This document shows positions 1-8,766 of a stretch of DNA of 64,000 nucleotides, in pieces. This DNA comes from Paenibacillus radicibacter (GTDB lineage Bacteria > Bacillota > Bacilli > Paenibacillales > NBRC-103111). The position numbers were made by a program, and so were the translations under genes. Location of the stretch: the NCBI RefSeq assembly GCF_024721995.1, contig NZ_JANQBC010000010.1:62001-126000 (forward strand), in the 5' to 3' direction. The notes under the pieces are model-generated. The model worked only from the letters and a program-made list of their open reading frames with translations, had not been told where the DNA came from and made no database searches. Each line of letters starts with the position of its first letter. Position 1 is the stretch's first letter.

Positions 1-1930
1 CTATTTGCCAACTGTGAAAGAGATGAATCAGAAGGAACAGCAGCTTGCACAGTTGCTGAAGGACATGGACCAGTTGTCCAGACAGGTGATCGACGCACAG
101 ACACAGCTTCATGCTGCTGAGCAGGAGCGTACGCAAGCTTCAGCACTTGTGAAGCAATTGGAAACTCAGGTTGCACTTCTGCCCGAAGTGACAGAGAAAT
201 TGGTACTGCTTAGACAGCAGGCGGTGCTCATTCAAGAATATTTGAAACTCATGCAGAAATCTGCGAATGAGAAACAAGAGGGAGCAGAACTTCATGCTGT
301 GTTTACGAAGGCAGATCAGGTTTATGCGGATACAGAGGCACGCTGGATTGAAGGACAAGCAGTACTACTAGCAAGTCATTTGCATAATGGAGATAACTGT
401 CCGGTGTGTGGGAGTATCGAACATCCGAAGAAGGCATCTGCAAGCGGTAGTGTTCCGACCAAGGATGAACTCGAGCAGTATCGGAAAGCGAAGTCTGAAG
501 CGGAGAAGCATTATATGCAGGCAGCAGCTGCACTTGCTTCTACGAAAGAACAGCTTCAGGAGAAGGAACAACAATTAGTAGAGCAAGCGATTCAGACGGA
601 AGGGCTTCAAGTGATGTATCAAGATCTCGTGACTGAAGGCAAGCAGTTAGCACTCGATGAGAAGCAGATGAAGGAAGCTCATGCTAAGCTCATTCCACTG
701 AAGCGGGAGCTGGAAGCGCTGGAAGGCAAGCTAGAAGAGCTACGTAAGCAGAAGGAACATGTGCAGCAGGTAGCTAATGAGAAGAAGTCTGCGCATGCGA
801 CGCAGCAAGCCTTGTACGAGCAATCACTTGCAGCATTGCCGGAGGAAGTACGTCGTCTGGAGCAGCTAGAACAGCGGATCCATATGGCAGATCAGAAGAA
901 GCAACAGCTGGATTCTGCTTGGAAAATGGCGCAGCAGCACTATCAGGCAGCAGGTGATCGGAATATCAAAGCAGAAGCCAATCACAGTCACGCGGTGAAA
1001 CAGCAACAAGAAGCAGCAACTAATCAAGAGAAAGCTTTGCACAACTTCAGGAATGCCCTTGAACAAGCTAGTTTTGCATCTGTAGAGGCTTACTTGGCAG
1101 CACTCATGACGGACACAGCTAGACAAGAATTGAAGCAGCAGTTGGAATCGTATAAAGCCGATCTTCGGACGTTAACGAAGCAGATTGAAGAATTGTCCGA
1201 GCAGTTAGCGGGGAAAGAGCGATATAATCTGGATGCCCTTAAGCAGCAGTTAGACGAGATGGATTCGGGTGTGAATGCACTTCGCAATGCTTGTCTTCAC
1301 TATGAGGGCAATTACAATAAAGGGCTTGAATATAAGGAGAATATTGAACTGGCAGAAGCGAACTATCAAGGCGCAGAGCGGGAACATCTTCTTATTCGAG
1401 ATTTGTATGATGTGGTGCGTGGGGACAATGGCAAGAAAATTTCGTTTGAACGCTATTTGCAGATCGAGTTTTTGGAAAAGATTATTCAGCATGCCAACGA
1501 ACGCTTGCAGCGTATGTCTGGTGGTCAGTTCTACTTGGTTCGCAGTGATCGGATGGAGAAGCGTGGCAAGCAGAGCGGCTTAGGCTTTGATGTGTATGAT
1601 AATTACACTGGCCACATGCGGGATGTGAAGACATTGTCCGGCGGGGAGAAGTTTAATGCGTCCCTGTGCTTAGCGCTAGGTATGGCGGATGTCATTCAAT
1701 CGTATGAAGGCGGCATATCGCTAGAGACGATGTTCATCGATGAAGGCTTCGGCTCCCTTGATGAAGAGTCGCTCACCAAAGCGATTGATACCCTCATCGA
1801 CTTGCAGCAATCGGGTCGTATGATCGGCGTCATCTCGCACGTACAGGAGCTCAAGCAAGCGATTCCTGCCATTCTTGAAGTGAAGAAGACGAAGGATGGT
1901 CACAGCTATACGCGTTTCAATGTAAGCTAG
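1..1930 (+). CDS. sbcC: Exonuclease SbcC, C-terminal part (gene begins before the window)
   Basis: ATPase subunit of the SbcCD (Mre11-Rad50-like) nuclease, which cleaves DNA hairpins and blocked double-strand ends in the cytoplasm. The frame is open to the left edge, so the N-terminal Walker A half is outside the window; about 640 residues are visible. A long Gln/Glu/Lys-rich coiled coil is interrupted at about residue 131 by CPVCG, the zinc hook that dimerises Rad50/SbcC coils. A second coil leads to the C-terminal ATPase lobe with the ABC signature LSGGEKF and a Walker B/D-loop region DEGFGSLDEESL near residues 580-590. The order coil, hook, coil, LSGGE and DEGF is diagnostic. sbcD is expected upstream but is not visible. 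No clear terminator follows; a MITE-like element begins 55 bases downstream. Confidence 0.95.
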   Translation, partial: YLPTVKEMNQKEQQLAQLLKDMDQLSRQVIDAQTQLHAAEQERTQASALVKQLETQVALLPEVTEKLVLLRQQAVLIQEYLKLMQKSANEKQEGAELHAVFTKADQVYADTEARWIEGQAVLLASHLHNGDNCPVCGSIEHPKKASASGSVPTKDELEQYRKAKSEAEKHYMQAAAALASTKEQLQEKEQQLVEQAIQTEGLQVMYQDLVTEGKQLALDEKQMKEAHAKLIPLKRELEALEGKLEELRKQKEHVQQVANEKKSAHATQQALYEQSLAALPEEVRRLEQLEQRIHMADQKKQQLDSAWKMAQQHYQAAGDRNIKAEANHSHAVKQQQEAATNQEKALHNFRNALEQASFASVEAYLAALMTDTARQELKQQLESYKADLRTLTKQIEELSEQLAGKERYNLDALKQQLDEMDSGVNALRNACLHYEGNYNKGLEYKENIELAEANYQGAEREHLLIRDLYDVVRGDNGKKISFERYLQIEFLEKIIQHANERLQRMSGGQFYLVRSDRMEKRGKQSGLGFDVYDNYTGHMRDVKTLSGGEKFNASLCLALGMADVIQSYEGGISLETMFIDEGFGSLDEESLTKAIDTLIDLQQSGRMIGVISHVQELKQAIPAILEVKKTKDGHSYTRFNVS

Positions 1931-1984
1931 TTCTTTCCCGTTAATCTTGTCCTAACTCGCGCCCTTCTGCATAAGCATGTAGTA

Positions 1985-2173
1985 GAGTGTGTTCAAAAGC
2001 TAAACGGAAAAGAAAAAATGTACTGGAGGATGCTTCCGATGTACTTTTCCTATGGAAAAGTTGTATCGCCTTTGAAATCGTGAAAATACATTTAAATTAA
2101 TTCAAAACTCACGATTTCAACAGCGACCGGAAGTACTTTTTTCTTTGTAGTGATCAGGCTTTTGAACACGCTC
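1985..2173. mobile_element. MITE-like element, copy 1 (inverted relative to copy 2)
   Basis: A non-coding 189-bp segment ends in inverted repeats GAGTGTGTTCAAAAGC (left) and GCTTTTGAACACGCTC (right), 15 of 16 matching, and is flanked on both sides by TA, consistent with a TA target duplication. Its reverse complement resembles the element at 19360-19522 at the ends and at internal blocks around ACTTCCGGTCGCTGT and TTTTCACGATTTCAAAGGCG. It has no reading frame and is itself strongly palindromic. This is most likely a miniature inverted-repeat element mobilised by a transposase elsewhere. The right end stops only a few bases before the ribosome binding site of the next gene. Confidence 0.75.
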
Positions 2174-2186
2174 TAACAGGAGGAGC

Positions 2187-2543
2187 GTGAGCCAAGTGGA
2201 CAAGAAAGTGGGACGATACTATCAATTGAAATTGAAGCAAAAAGAGATAGAAAGCGAACTCTCCGAGCTGCGCAGTGAGATTATGAGCCATTGCAACGAG
2301 CAGGGTGTCTCGGATTTGGAAATTGGACGCTATAAGGTTCGGATCGTGCAACAGGAGCGCAAGGAGTATGACGATACCAAACTCTATGAAGCACTGCCTG
2401 ATCCTGGCGTATGGCGTATGCTCTCGAAGGCAGACGCTTCGAAGATAGCTGGCCTCATTAAGCTTAATGTCATTACAGATGAGAAAGTGAAAGAGGCATA
2501 TTCGATTAAGCAAGTTTCCTTGCTGCAGGTAGATAAGAAGTAG
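2187..2543 (+). CDS. Small hypothetical protein with N-terminal coiled coil
   Basis: This is a 118-residue protein of unknown function. Residues 10-40 are a charged heptad-like segment (KLKQKEIESELSELRSEI) predicted to be coiled coil; the rest is mixed helix/strand with no motif I recognise. The shape recalls small phage or nucleoid-associated host-nuclease-inhibitor-like proteins, but this is only an impression. The GTG at 2187 lies 3 bases after AGGAGG, which is tight; an in-frame GTG at 2196 is 12 bases away, so the start is uncertain. The ribosome binding site abuts the right end of the MITE-like element, so the native promoter has probably been displaced or replaced by the insertion. An intrinsic terminator follows. 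Confidence 0.7.
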   Translation: MSQVDKKVGRYYQLKLKQKEIESELSELRSEIMSHCNEQGVSDLEIGRYKVRIVQQERKEYDDTKLYEALPDPGVWRMLSKADASKIAGLIKLNVITDEKVKEAYSIKQVSLLQVDKK

Positions 2544-2552
2544 AATCATTTT

Positions 2553-2607
2553 AAGCCCAGTCCATTGCTCCTCATCGAGCTGTGCACGGGCTTTTTCTTT
2601 TTTTTGA
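2553..2607 (+). terminator. Intrinsic terminator after the small hypothetical gene
   Basis: AAGCCC pairs with GGGCTT, with an inner GCTC/GAGC stem, followed by TTTTTCTTTTTTTT. The outer stem is only 6 bp, so confidence is moderate. Confidence 0.6.
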
Positions 2608-2733
2608 TAATGAAGTTGTAGGTTTCCATAGTTTTATGTAGTTGAATTTATAAAATAATAATTGTAATCGCTTACATATTTTGTGAGGTGGTTCGAAATT
2701 AAATATGAAAGTAGAAATGGAGGGTAATGAAGA

Positions 2734-4824
2734 ATGAAACTTGTCAAAATGATGTGTGCGGCAACGATGACCTCACTGCTCGTCGCAACCCAAGTGGCTG
2801 CTGCTGTCCCAGGGGTTGACTCTGCAAGCGTTGGAGCTAAGCAAGGGATTGTGGCTGTATCTCACCCTCTAGCTGCGGAAGCGGGTAGAAAGATTCTGGA
2901 ACAAGGCGGCAATGCTGTGGATGCAGCGGCTGCGATTCAAATGTCGTTGAATGTGGTGGAACCGATGATGTCGGGAATCGGCGGCGGTGGATTTATGCTG
3001 ATCTACCTGAAGGATCAGAATAAGATCACGGTGATCGACAGCCGTGAAGTGGCACCGAAGAATGTGACGCCAGAGCTGTTCTTAAATGAGAACGGTAAGG
3101 CGGTTCCATTTAACGAGCGGCATACAAACGGCAAAGCAGTAGGTGTTCCAGGCACACTACTCGGCGTGGAATCGGCTCTTCAGAAGTATGGCACGATGAA
3201 GCTATCTGAGATCATCGATCCTGCCATTACTTATGCGGAAAAAGGTGTTAGGGTTAACTGGGCAACAGCGCAGTATATCGAACAGAACGTGAAGAAGCTT
3301 CAAAAGTTTGATACGGCAGGCAATGTGTTCGCACCGGGCGGCAAGGCGCTGCAAGAAGGCGACACTCTCATTCAACCGGATCTTGCGAAGACGCTCAAGC
3401 TGATTAAAGAAAAGGGCTCCTCCATTATGTATAGAGGTGAAATCGGTCAAGCCCTAGTGGCAGAAGTTCAGAAGCGTGGCGGTGCAATGACGCAAGATGA
3501 CTTAAAGAATTATGTGGTTAAAGAAAGGGAGCCTGTAACAGGTACTTATCGCGGCTATGAAGTGGCTAGTGCTGCCCCTCCAAGTTCAGGTGGTCTGACG
3601 GTCATTGAAATCCTGAAATTGATGGAAGGATATGATGTTCAGAAGATGGGGGCGAATTCGGCTGACTATTTGCATCATGTCATTGAATCGATGCATCTAG
3701 CCTATGCGGACCGCGCTGCTTTCATGGCAGATGCAGATTTTTATCCAGTACCGAAAAAAGGTTTACTGGACGAGCGTTTCATTAAAGAAAGAAGACAATT
3801 AATCAATCCCGTTATCGCGACAGCGACTGTTAAAGAAGGAGACCCATGGAAGTACGAAGAGAAGGACTTGTCTGGTAAAGCCAAGGTGAAAGAAGAGAAT
3901 CCGATTGGTCAGACCACGCATTTCTCTGTGATGGACAAATGGGGAAATATCGTCTCGTATACGACGACCATTGAGCAAGTATTCGGCTCGGGTATTATGG
4001 TTCCGGGTTACGGCTTCATGCTGAATAATGAGTTGACGGACTTTGATGCTGTGCCAGGCGGAGTGAATCAGGTCGAGCCAGGTAAACGTCCAAGAAGCAG
4101 CATGTCACCGACACTTCTTATTAAGGACGGCAAACCATTCATGGCTGTTGGTTCTCCAGGGGGCTCGACCATTATAGCATCCGTTGCACAGACGATTATG
4201 AATGTGATTGACCATAAACTGCCGATTCAGAAGGCGATAGATGCTCCTCGCATTTTCTCCAGCACCTATCCGAATGTGAGCTGGGAGGAAGGCATTGATC
4301 AAGATGTTGTGCTAGAGCTACTCGGAAGAGGACATCAATTTGACGCGAAGTCGCAAAGTATTGGGAACGTTCAAGCTGTAATCTTCGATTATGAGAATGG
4401 GAAGATGTACGGCGGTGCAGACAACACGAGAGAAGGAACCGTTCTTGGCGTCGATGCTGTAAAATTCATTGCAGACAAACCTCAAGCTCCGGTTCAAGTG
4501 AACCCAAGCACCTTTACACTGAAAGTTAATGGGCTAGCGTATCCATTCCAAGCTGCTCAGATGTTCATCGAGAACGGAACCAGTTATATTCAAGCAGATA
4601 AACTGCTACTAGGTCTAGGTGTAGACAGCAGTCTTGTGAAAATTCCAGCGGTAACAGTAGCCGGTAAGTCTTATCTTCCCGTACGAGCGACTGCTGAATC
4701 ATTGGGATACCAAGTATCCTGGAATGAACAGGCAAGCGAAGTACTTCTAACCAAGGACAAGACGCAGACGTTAAGTGACCTACAGAAGTACGACAAGGAT
4801 GAAAAATATAAAATTACGAACTAG
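2734..4824 (+). CDS. ggt: Secreted gamma-glutamyltransferase with C-terminal copper-amine-oxidase-like domain
   Basis: An N-terminal nucleophile hydrolase that transfers or hydrolyses gamma-glutamyl groups (glutathione, poly-gamma-glutamate), acting outside the cell. Residues 1-24 form a signal peptide ending VAAA. The GGT body covers about residues 30-570. The autoprocessing site is QTTHFSV, with Thr394 as the expected new N-terminus of the small subunit and nucleophile. Substrate-site motifs RPRSSMSPTL and GSPGGSTI follow. Residues 590-680 form a copper-amine-oxidase N-terminal-like (stalk) domain (LPVRATAESLGYQVSW), an addition absent from E. coli Ggt and common on Paenibacillus exoproteins, probably for wall association. 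GGAGG precedes the ATG. It stands alone between terminators. Confidence 0.95.
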   Translation: MKLVKMMCAATMTSLLVATQVAAAVPGVDSASVGAKQGIVAVSHPLAAEAGRKILEQGGNAVDAAAAIQMSLNVVEPMMSGIGGGGFMLIYLKDQNKITVIDSREVAPKNVTPELFLNENGKAVPFNERHTNGKAVGVPGTLLGVESALQKYGTMKLSEIIDPAITYAEKGVRVNWATAQYIEQNVKKLQKFDTAGNVFAPGGKALQEGDTLIQPDLAKTLKLIKEKGSSIMYRGEIGQALVAEVQKRGGAMTQDDLKNYVVKEREPVTGTYRGYEVASAAPPSSGGLTVIEILKLMEGYDVQKMGANSADYLHHVIESMHLAYADRAAFMADADFYPVPKKGLLDERFIKERRQLINPVIATATVKEGDPWKYEEKDLSGKAKVKEENPIGQTTHFSVMDKWGNIVSYTTTIEQVFGSGIMVPGYGFMLNNELTDFDAVPGGVNQVEPGKRPRSSMSPTLLIKDGKPFMAVGSPGGSTIIASVAQTIMNVIDHKLPIQKAIDAPRIFSSTYPNVSWEEGIDQDVVLELLGRGHQFDAKSQSIGNVQAVIFDYENGKMYGGADNTREGTVLGVDAVKFIADKPQAPVQVNPSTFTLKVNGLAYPFQAAQMFIENGTSYIQADKLLLGLGVDSSLVKIPAVTVAGKSYLPVRATAESLGYQVSWNEQASEVLLTKDKTQTLSDLQKYDKDEKYKITN

Positions 4825-4836
4825 GATTCAAGTGAT

Positions 4837-4878
4837 GGCTTCGCCTTTGATAGCAAAGGCGAAGCTATTTTCTTTTTC
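4837..4878 (+). terminator. Intrinsic terminator after ggt
   Basis: The hairpin GGCTTCGCCTTTG-ATAG-CAAAGGCGAAGCT (13 bp, one wobble) is followed by ATTTTCTTTTTC. It is a strong rho-independent terminator. Confidence 0.9.
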
Positions 4879-4984
4879 AAAGAATGTGACTAGGGAGTGG
4901 ACTAATTGTATAGTAAAATAATACAAGAGAACCCGAATGAATCGATATAGATCTCAATCAAGAAAGAATAGGATGCACCCAAAT

Positions 4985-5674
4985 ATGAGATTAGAAGCTG
5001 TACAACTCAGCGAGACAATTGAAGTAGACATGTTCCAATCTAAACTTGCGTTACTTCCACAAGAGCAGCAAAAGCGAATCATGCGTTTTGTCCGAAAAGA
5101 AGACCGAGACCGCGCTCTGGTCGGCGCTTTGCTAACTCGATCAACAATCGAGGAGCTTTGTCGTATCCCGATACAAGAAATCGAACTGGCAGCTAATGCT
5201 TACGGCAAACCGCATCTTCCCGCGTATCCTGACTTTCATTTTAATATTTCTCATTCTGGGGAGTGGGTCGTTGGTGCGTTTGACTCTGCTCCGATTGGCG
5301 TAGATGTGGAACAGATTCAGCCGATAGATCTTGCGATTGCAGATCGCTTTTTTACGAAGCAAGAACGAGACTACATCGTAAATGTCGCTGAACAGAAGCA
5401 ACTAGAGCGATTTTACGATTTCTGGACATTGAAAGAAAGTTACATCAAGGCGGTTGGCAAAGGTTTGAGCATCCCGCTCGACTCGTTCTGGATGCAGATC
5501 ACAGAGAGTGAATCTATTTCACTGCATACAGAGGAAAAGTCTCAATCTTGGCAATTTCGCCAATATCCACTACATGCCGATTACAAGCTCGCGGTCTGTG
5601 CGTCACATGCAAATTTCTCAGATGGGGTAAGGGTTCGAGCGGTAAGTCAATTTTTGGAAACGGTACAGCCATAA
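4985..5674 (+). CDS. sfp: Sfp-type 4'-phosphopantetheinyl transferase
   Basis: Transfers 4'-phosphopantetheine from CoA to the conserved serine of carrier proteins in peptide or polyketide synthetases. The family signatures are clear: FNISHSGEWVVGAFDSAPIGVDVE (Mg/CoA site, GVDVE acidic pair) and FWTLKESYIKAVGKGLSIPLDSF (WxxKE..K motif). The 229-residue length from ATG 4985 and the alignment with B. subtilis Sfp favour that start; upstream in-frame ATGs at 4937 and 4973 would add a basic 12-16 residue tail and have no better ribosome binding site. No synthetase genes are visible nearby, as is usual for a broad-specificity Sfp enzyme. Confidence 0.92.
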   Translation: MRLEAVQLSETIEVDMFQSKLALLPQEQQKRIMRFVRKEDRDRALVGALLTRSTIEELCRIPIQEIELAANAYGKPHLPAYPDFHFNISHSGEWVVGAFDSAPIGVDVEQIQPIDLAIADRFFTKQERDYIVNVAEQKQLERFYDFWTLKESYIKAVGKGLSIPLDSFWMQITESESISLHTEEKSQSWQFRQYPLHADYKLAVCASHANFSDGVRVRAVSQFLETVQP

Positions 5675-5693
5675 TTTAATCGACGTAAAATGG

Positions 5694-5722
5694 TTGACCC
5701 GAGGGGCAATTCCTTTTACAAT
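5694..5722 (+). promoter_or_regulatory. Sigma-A promoter of the EamA transporter leader
   Basis: TTGACC (5694-5699), a 17-base spacer and TACAAT (5717-5722). Transcription is expected from about 5729, giving a leader of about 185 nt before the EamA gene. Confidence 0.75.
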
Positions 5723-5728
5723 AGACAC

Positions 5729-5913
5729 CAGCAACTAGACAACTTACTAAACTTCAAGTGAGCCCTGAAAAGCGCTCATTATGTTGAAGGCGAAATTTTA
5801 ACAAAGACAATTAACTTTGGTTTCATTCGCCCCCTTGTTCGTTTATGACGAGCAAGGGGGCTTTCGTTTGCACTTTTTCACTTCACCATGCTAAAACATA
5901 AGGAGGTTTACAG
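5729..5913 (+). ncRNA. Structured 5' leader with internal terminator: riboswitch or attenuator candidate
   Basis: The leader contains three stackable elements. First is an imperfect hairpin CTTCAAGTGAGC / GCTCAT-tatg-TTGAAG (5752-5789). Second is GGCGAA (5789-5794) paired to TTCGCC (5826-5831), enclosing CAAAG/CTTTG (5802-5819). Third is a 13-bp intrinsic terminator GCCCCCTTGTTCG / CGAGCAAGGGGGC (5829-5861) with a T-rich tail. The second stem uses bases 5829-5831 of the terminator's left arm, so the two structures compete. The ribosome binding site AAGGAGG lies after the terminator. This layout is that of a transcription-attenuating riboswitch or protein-bound leader. I do not recognise the class; T-box, purine, SAM, TPP and lysine signature motifs are absent. 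Confidence 0.6.
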
Positions 5914-6837
5914 ATGGATCGGATTAAATATTCACTTCTTGTATTTCTTGGAGCATGCAGCTACGGGGTGTTATCGACTAACCTGAAGCTTGGGATGAAC
6001 GCAGGTTTTACGATGCCGCAAATTCTGGGTGGGCAGTATTTCTTCGGATGGTGTATGCTGCTTGCTTTGATGCTTATATTCTCTCGTGTAAAAGTTCGCT
6101 TGAAGCAAGTAGGTGCGCTGCTGCTTGCTGGTATTCCGATGAGTATGACGGCTTTGTTCTATGGGGTAGCCGTTGAAGAATTGCCTGCTTCGATGGCAGT
6201 GTTGATGCTATTCCAGTTCACATGGATTGGTGTTATTCTCGAAGCAATCTGGGAACGCAAGATGCCAAGCCGCGGCAAGATGATCTCTATTGCTGTCCTG
6301 ATCGTAGGTACGATCTTAGCTGGTGGTATTCTTGAGCAATCGGGCATTCACTGGACATTACTTGGAGTTGGCTGTGGTTTATTATCTGCCATTTCGTTTG
6401 CCGTATATATCTTCGTGAGTGGTAAAGTAGCGGTTGAAGTACCCGTATTTACGAAAAGTTTCATTATGGTAACAAGTGCGCTCATTATCTTATTGTTCGT
6501 ACTGACACCTTCCTTCTTGTTCGATGGTTCCTTAGCGCAAGGCGCATGGAAATTCTCTATTCCACAAGCACTTCTTGGCAGTATCATTCCGGTCGTCTTC
6601 TTCACCATTGGTGTGCCAAAAGTAGGTCCTGGTTTAGGTACAATCCTCGGCGCGGCAGAATTGCCAGCGGCGGTAATCGTATCGGTTATTGTGCTCAATG
6701 AGCAAGTCACGGCTCTTCAATGGTTCGGTATTATATTTATTCTAGTTGGGATTATTATTCCGCAATTCATGCCGGAGCAGGATCAAGAGAAGATGGATGG
6801 ACAGCCGTCACATCGCACAATTGAACATTCCGTATAA
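5914..6837 (+). CDS. EamA/DMT-superfamily transporter
   Basis: A 307-residue integral membrane protein with about ten hydrophobic segments in two five-helix halves, characteristic of EamA (DUF6) drug/metabolite transporters that move small metabolites or amino acids. Helices alternate with short charged loops, and Gly/Pro-rich motifs such as LGTILGAAELPAAVIVSVIVLNE in the second half match the family. The substrate cannot be told from sequence. A good ribosome binding site (AAGGAGG, 8 bases) fixes the start. The structured leader upstream suggests expression is controlled by a ligand or stalled translation, which may be the best clue to the substrate. Its own terminator follows. Confidence 0.88.
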   Translation: MDRIKYSLLVFLGACSYGVLSTNLKLGMNAGFTMPQILGGQYFFGWCMLLALMLIFSRVKVRLKQVGALLLAGIPMSMTALFYGVAVEELPASMAVLMLFQFTWIGVILEAIWERKMPSRGKMISIAVLIVGTILAGGILEQSGIHWTLLGVGCGLLSAISFAVYIFVSGKVAVEVPVFTKSFIMVTSALIILLFVLTPSFLFDGSLAQGAWKFSIPQALLGSIIPVVFFTIGVPKVGPGLGTILGAAELPAAVIVSVIVLNEQVTALQWFGIIFILVGIIIPQFMPEQDQEKMDGQPSHRTIEHSV

Positions 6838-6849
6838 CGTTAGCTATAG

Positions 6850-6882
6850 GCTCCCTAATCGATGATTAGGGGGCTTTTTTTG
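6850..6882 (+). terminator. Intrinsic terminator after the EamA gene
   Basis: GCTCCCTAATC-GAT-GATTAGGGGGC forms an 11-bp stem with one wobble, followed by TTTTTTT. Confidence 0.9.
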
Positions 6883-6913
6883 TGTCCTCATTTTCTATTA
6901 TTCAAAATATTTC

Positions 6914-6942
6914 TTTACATCATTTTCCGCTTTATGTATAAT
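6914..6942 (+). promoter_or_regulatory. Sigma-A promoter of the oligopeptide ABC operon
   Basis: TTTACA (6914-6919), a 17-base spacer and TATAAT (6937-6942), placed 75 bases before the lipoprotein gene. Confidence 0.75.
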
Positions 6943-7016
6943 CGCCATTATAAATAAACTATTCCAATGAGAATAGTAGGGATTATATAAATCGGAATGG
7001 AATGGGGAGAAACAAG

Positions 7017-8756
7017 ATGAGAAAAAAATTGTTGTCGGTAGTATCAGTTGTCATTAGTGGAGCGGTGATTCTGAGTGCTTGCGGTAAGGGAGAAGCTTCT
7101 CCAACAGGGGCAACAACATCACCATCACCTGGAGTGTCAACGACTGCACCGGCTAAGGATGCGAAACCGACTGTTACTGGCCTTTCTGAATTACTAAGAG
7201 CGACAGATTTATCGAAACTTCCTGAAGCGGCGAAGAAGCGTACGGACACAGTCATTGTGGGCTTAACCGATCCAAGCGGTGCATTTACCCCGCATTTTCA
7301 CCAAAGTGGTTATGATGGCAACGTCTCTTCACTTCTCTATTCGCCACTTATTCGTTTAGATGAAAAAGGCTTACCGAAGGCAGATTTGGCTGAGAAATGG
7401 GACGTATCCGCAGACCAACTTACATATACCTTCCACTTACGTAAAGATTCGAAGTTTAGTGATGGATCGTCGCTAACTGCGGATGATGTGGCTTTCACGT
7501 GGACGATTCTTCATGACAAAGCGTATGACGGTGGAACAGACATCATCTCGGCGAATGTAAAGGGCGGTAAAGCCTATAAAGAAGGCAAGGCAGCGACAAT
7601 TGAAGGAATTAAAGTGATTGATCCGCTGACGATCTCCGTAACGTTAGACAAAATTAATGCCACAGCGCTAACTGAACTTGGTACGAAAATTTTATCCAAA
7701 GCCTATTACGGTAAAGATTATACATTTGGCAAATTGGACTACATCAAAAATTTACACTCGGCACCTGTTGGTAACGGGCCTTATAAGCTAGAGAAGTTTA
7801 TTCCAGGTCAAGAAGTTCGCTTTGTCGCGAATGAAAATTATTACAAAGGCAAACCAAAGGTTGAACACTTTATTTACAAAACAACTGAGGGAGATGCGTT
7901 CCAATTCATTGAGACAGGTGAACAGGATTACGGCGGTTTCTCGGCTACGAACGACAATATTGAGCGATTGAAGAAGTTAGGATTCTTGAACATCTTGCCT
8001 TACACGGCTTCCAATTACGGTTACCTGCAATTCAATCTTCAGAACGAAACGTTCAAAGATAAGAAAGTAAGGCAAGCACTTACTTATGGACTCGATCGGA
8101 AGACGATTTATGTGGATTCCAACCAAGGAGCGGCATCTGTTGCGAACATTCCAGCACCGCAAAGCTCATGGGCATATACGGAAGAGGGCATTAATCCTTA
8201 TCCATATAATCCGGAAAAAGCGAATCAACTGCTTGATGAAGCAGGCTGGAAGAAAGGTTCGGACGGTATTCGTGAGAAAGATGGCAAGAAGCTGAAAGTA
8301 CATTTTATCGGATCGAAGAAAAAGTCCTCTGATGTGTTCATCGCCATTGCTAAAGAAAATTATACAGCGATTGGCGTTCAACTAGATGCAGAGCAATTCG
8401 CAGATTTCAACTCACAGATTGCTAAAGTCGATAGTGGAGATTATGACTTGGTTTCATTCTCAACTCCGCTACTCGCTGACCCATCTGACGGTGTGGTCTC
8501 GTTCGTGAATGGTGAAGTGAAAGGCTATGACAATCCGAAAGTGAAAGAACTGTATGAGAAGGCATTAGCTACGAACGATATTGAAGCTCGCAAAGTAGTG
8601 TATAAAGAATTGTTCCAAATTATTAATGATGACCTTCCGTATATCTTTACAAGCTATAACAAATCCGTATATGCCTATAACGGTCGCATCGAAGGCGTAT
8701 CCGTGAATCCATCAAGTGGAATTTCAGCGAGCTTGCCGGAATGGACACTCAAGTAA
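7017..8756 (+). CDS. Oligopeptide ABC transporter substrate-binding lipoprotein (SBP family 5)
   Basis: Extracytoplasmic receptor of an Opp/Dpp/App-type peptide importer, 579 residues. The N-terminus has basic residues, a hydrophobic core and the lipobox LSAC (lipidated Cys at about residue 22), then a Ser/Thr/Pro-rich linker. The SBP_bac_5 fold covers the rest (LAEKWDVSADQLTYTFHLRKDSKFSDG is the family hallmark region). The ATG at 7017 is preferred because GGGGAG lies 7-8 bases upstream and gives a normal lipoprotein signal; an in-frame ATG at 7002 has no ribosome binding site. It is the first gene of a five-gene operon with two permeases and two ATPases. Related proteins can also bind nickel or sugars, so the peptide assignment is family-level. 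Confidence 0.9.
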   Translation: MRKKLLSVVSVVISGAVILSACGKGEASPTGATTSPSPGVSTTAPAKDAKPTVTGLSELLRATDLSKLPEAAKKRTDTVIVGLTDPSGAFTPHFHQSGYDGNVSSLLYSPLIRLDEKGLPKADLAEKWDVSADQLTYTFHLRKDSKFSDGSSLTADDVAFTWTILHDKAYDGGTDIISANVKGGKAYKEGKAATIEGIKVIDPLTISVTLDKINATALTELGTKILSKAYYGKDYTFGKLDYIKNLHSAPVGNGPYKLEKFIPGQEVRFVANENYYKGKPKVEHFIYKTTEGDAFQFIETGEQDYGGFSATNDNIERLKKLGFLNILPYTASNYGYLQFNLQNETFKDKKVRQALTYGLDRKTIYVDSNQGAASVANIPAPQSSWAYTEEGINPYPYNPEKANQLLDEAGWKKGSDGIREKDGKKLKVHFIGSKKKSSDVFIAIAKENYTAIGVQLDAEQFADFNSQIAKVDSGDYDLVSFSTPLLADPSDGVVSFVNGEVKGYDNPKVKELYEKALATNDIEARKVVYKELFQIINDDLPYIFTSYNKSVYAYNGRIEGVSVNPSSGISASLPEWTLK

Positions 8757-8766
8757 GGAGTTCATC

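Noticed and set aside
5729-5913. T-box or another common riboswitch class
   Set aside because: No T-box GGGTGG-ACCGCG sequence and no recognisable purine, SAM, TPP, lysine, FMN or guanidine core was seen.
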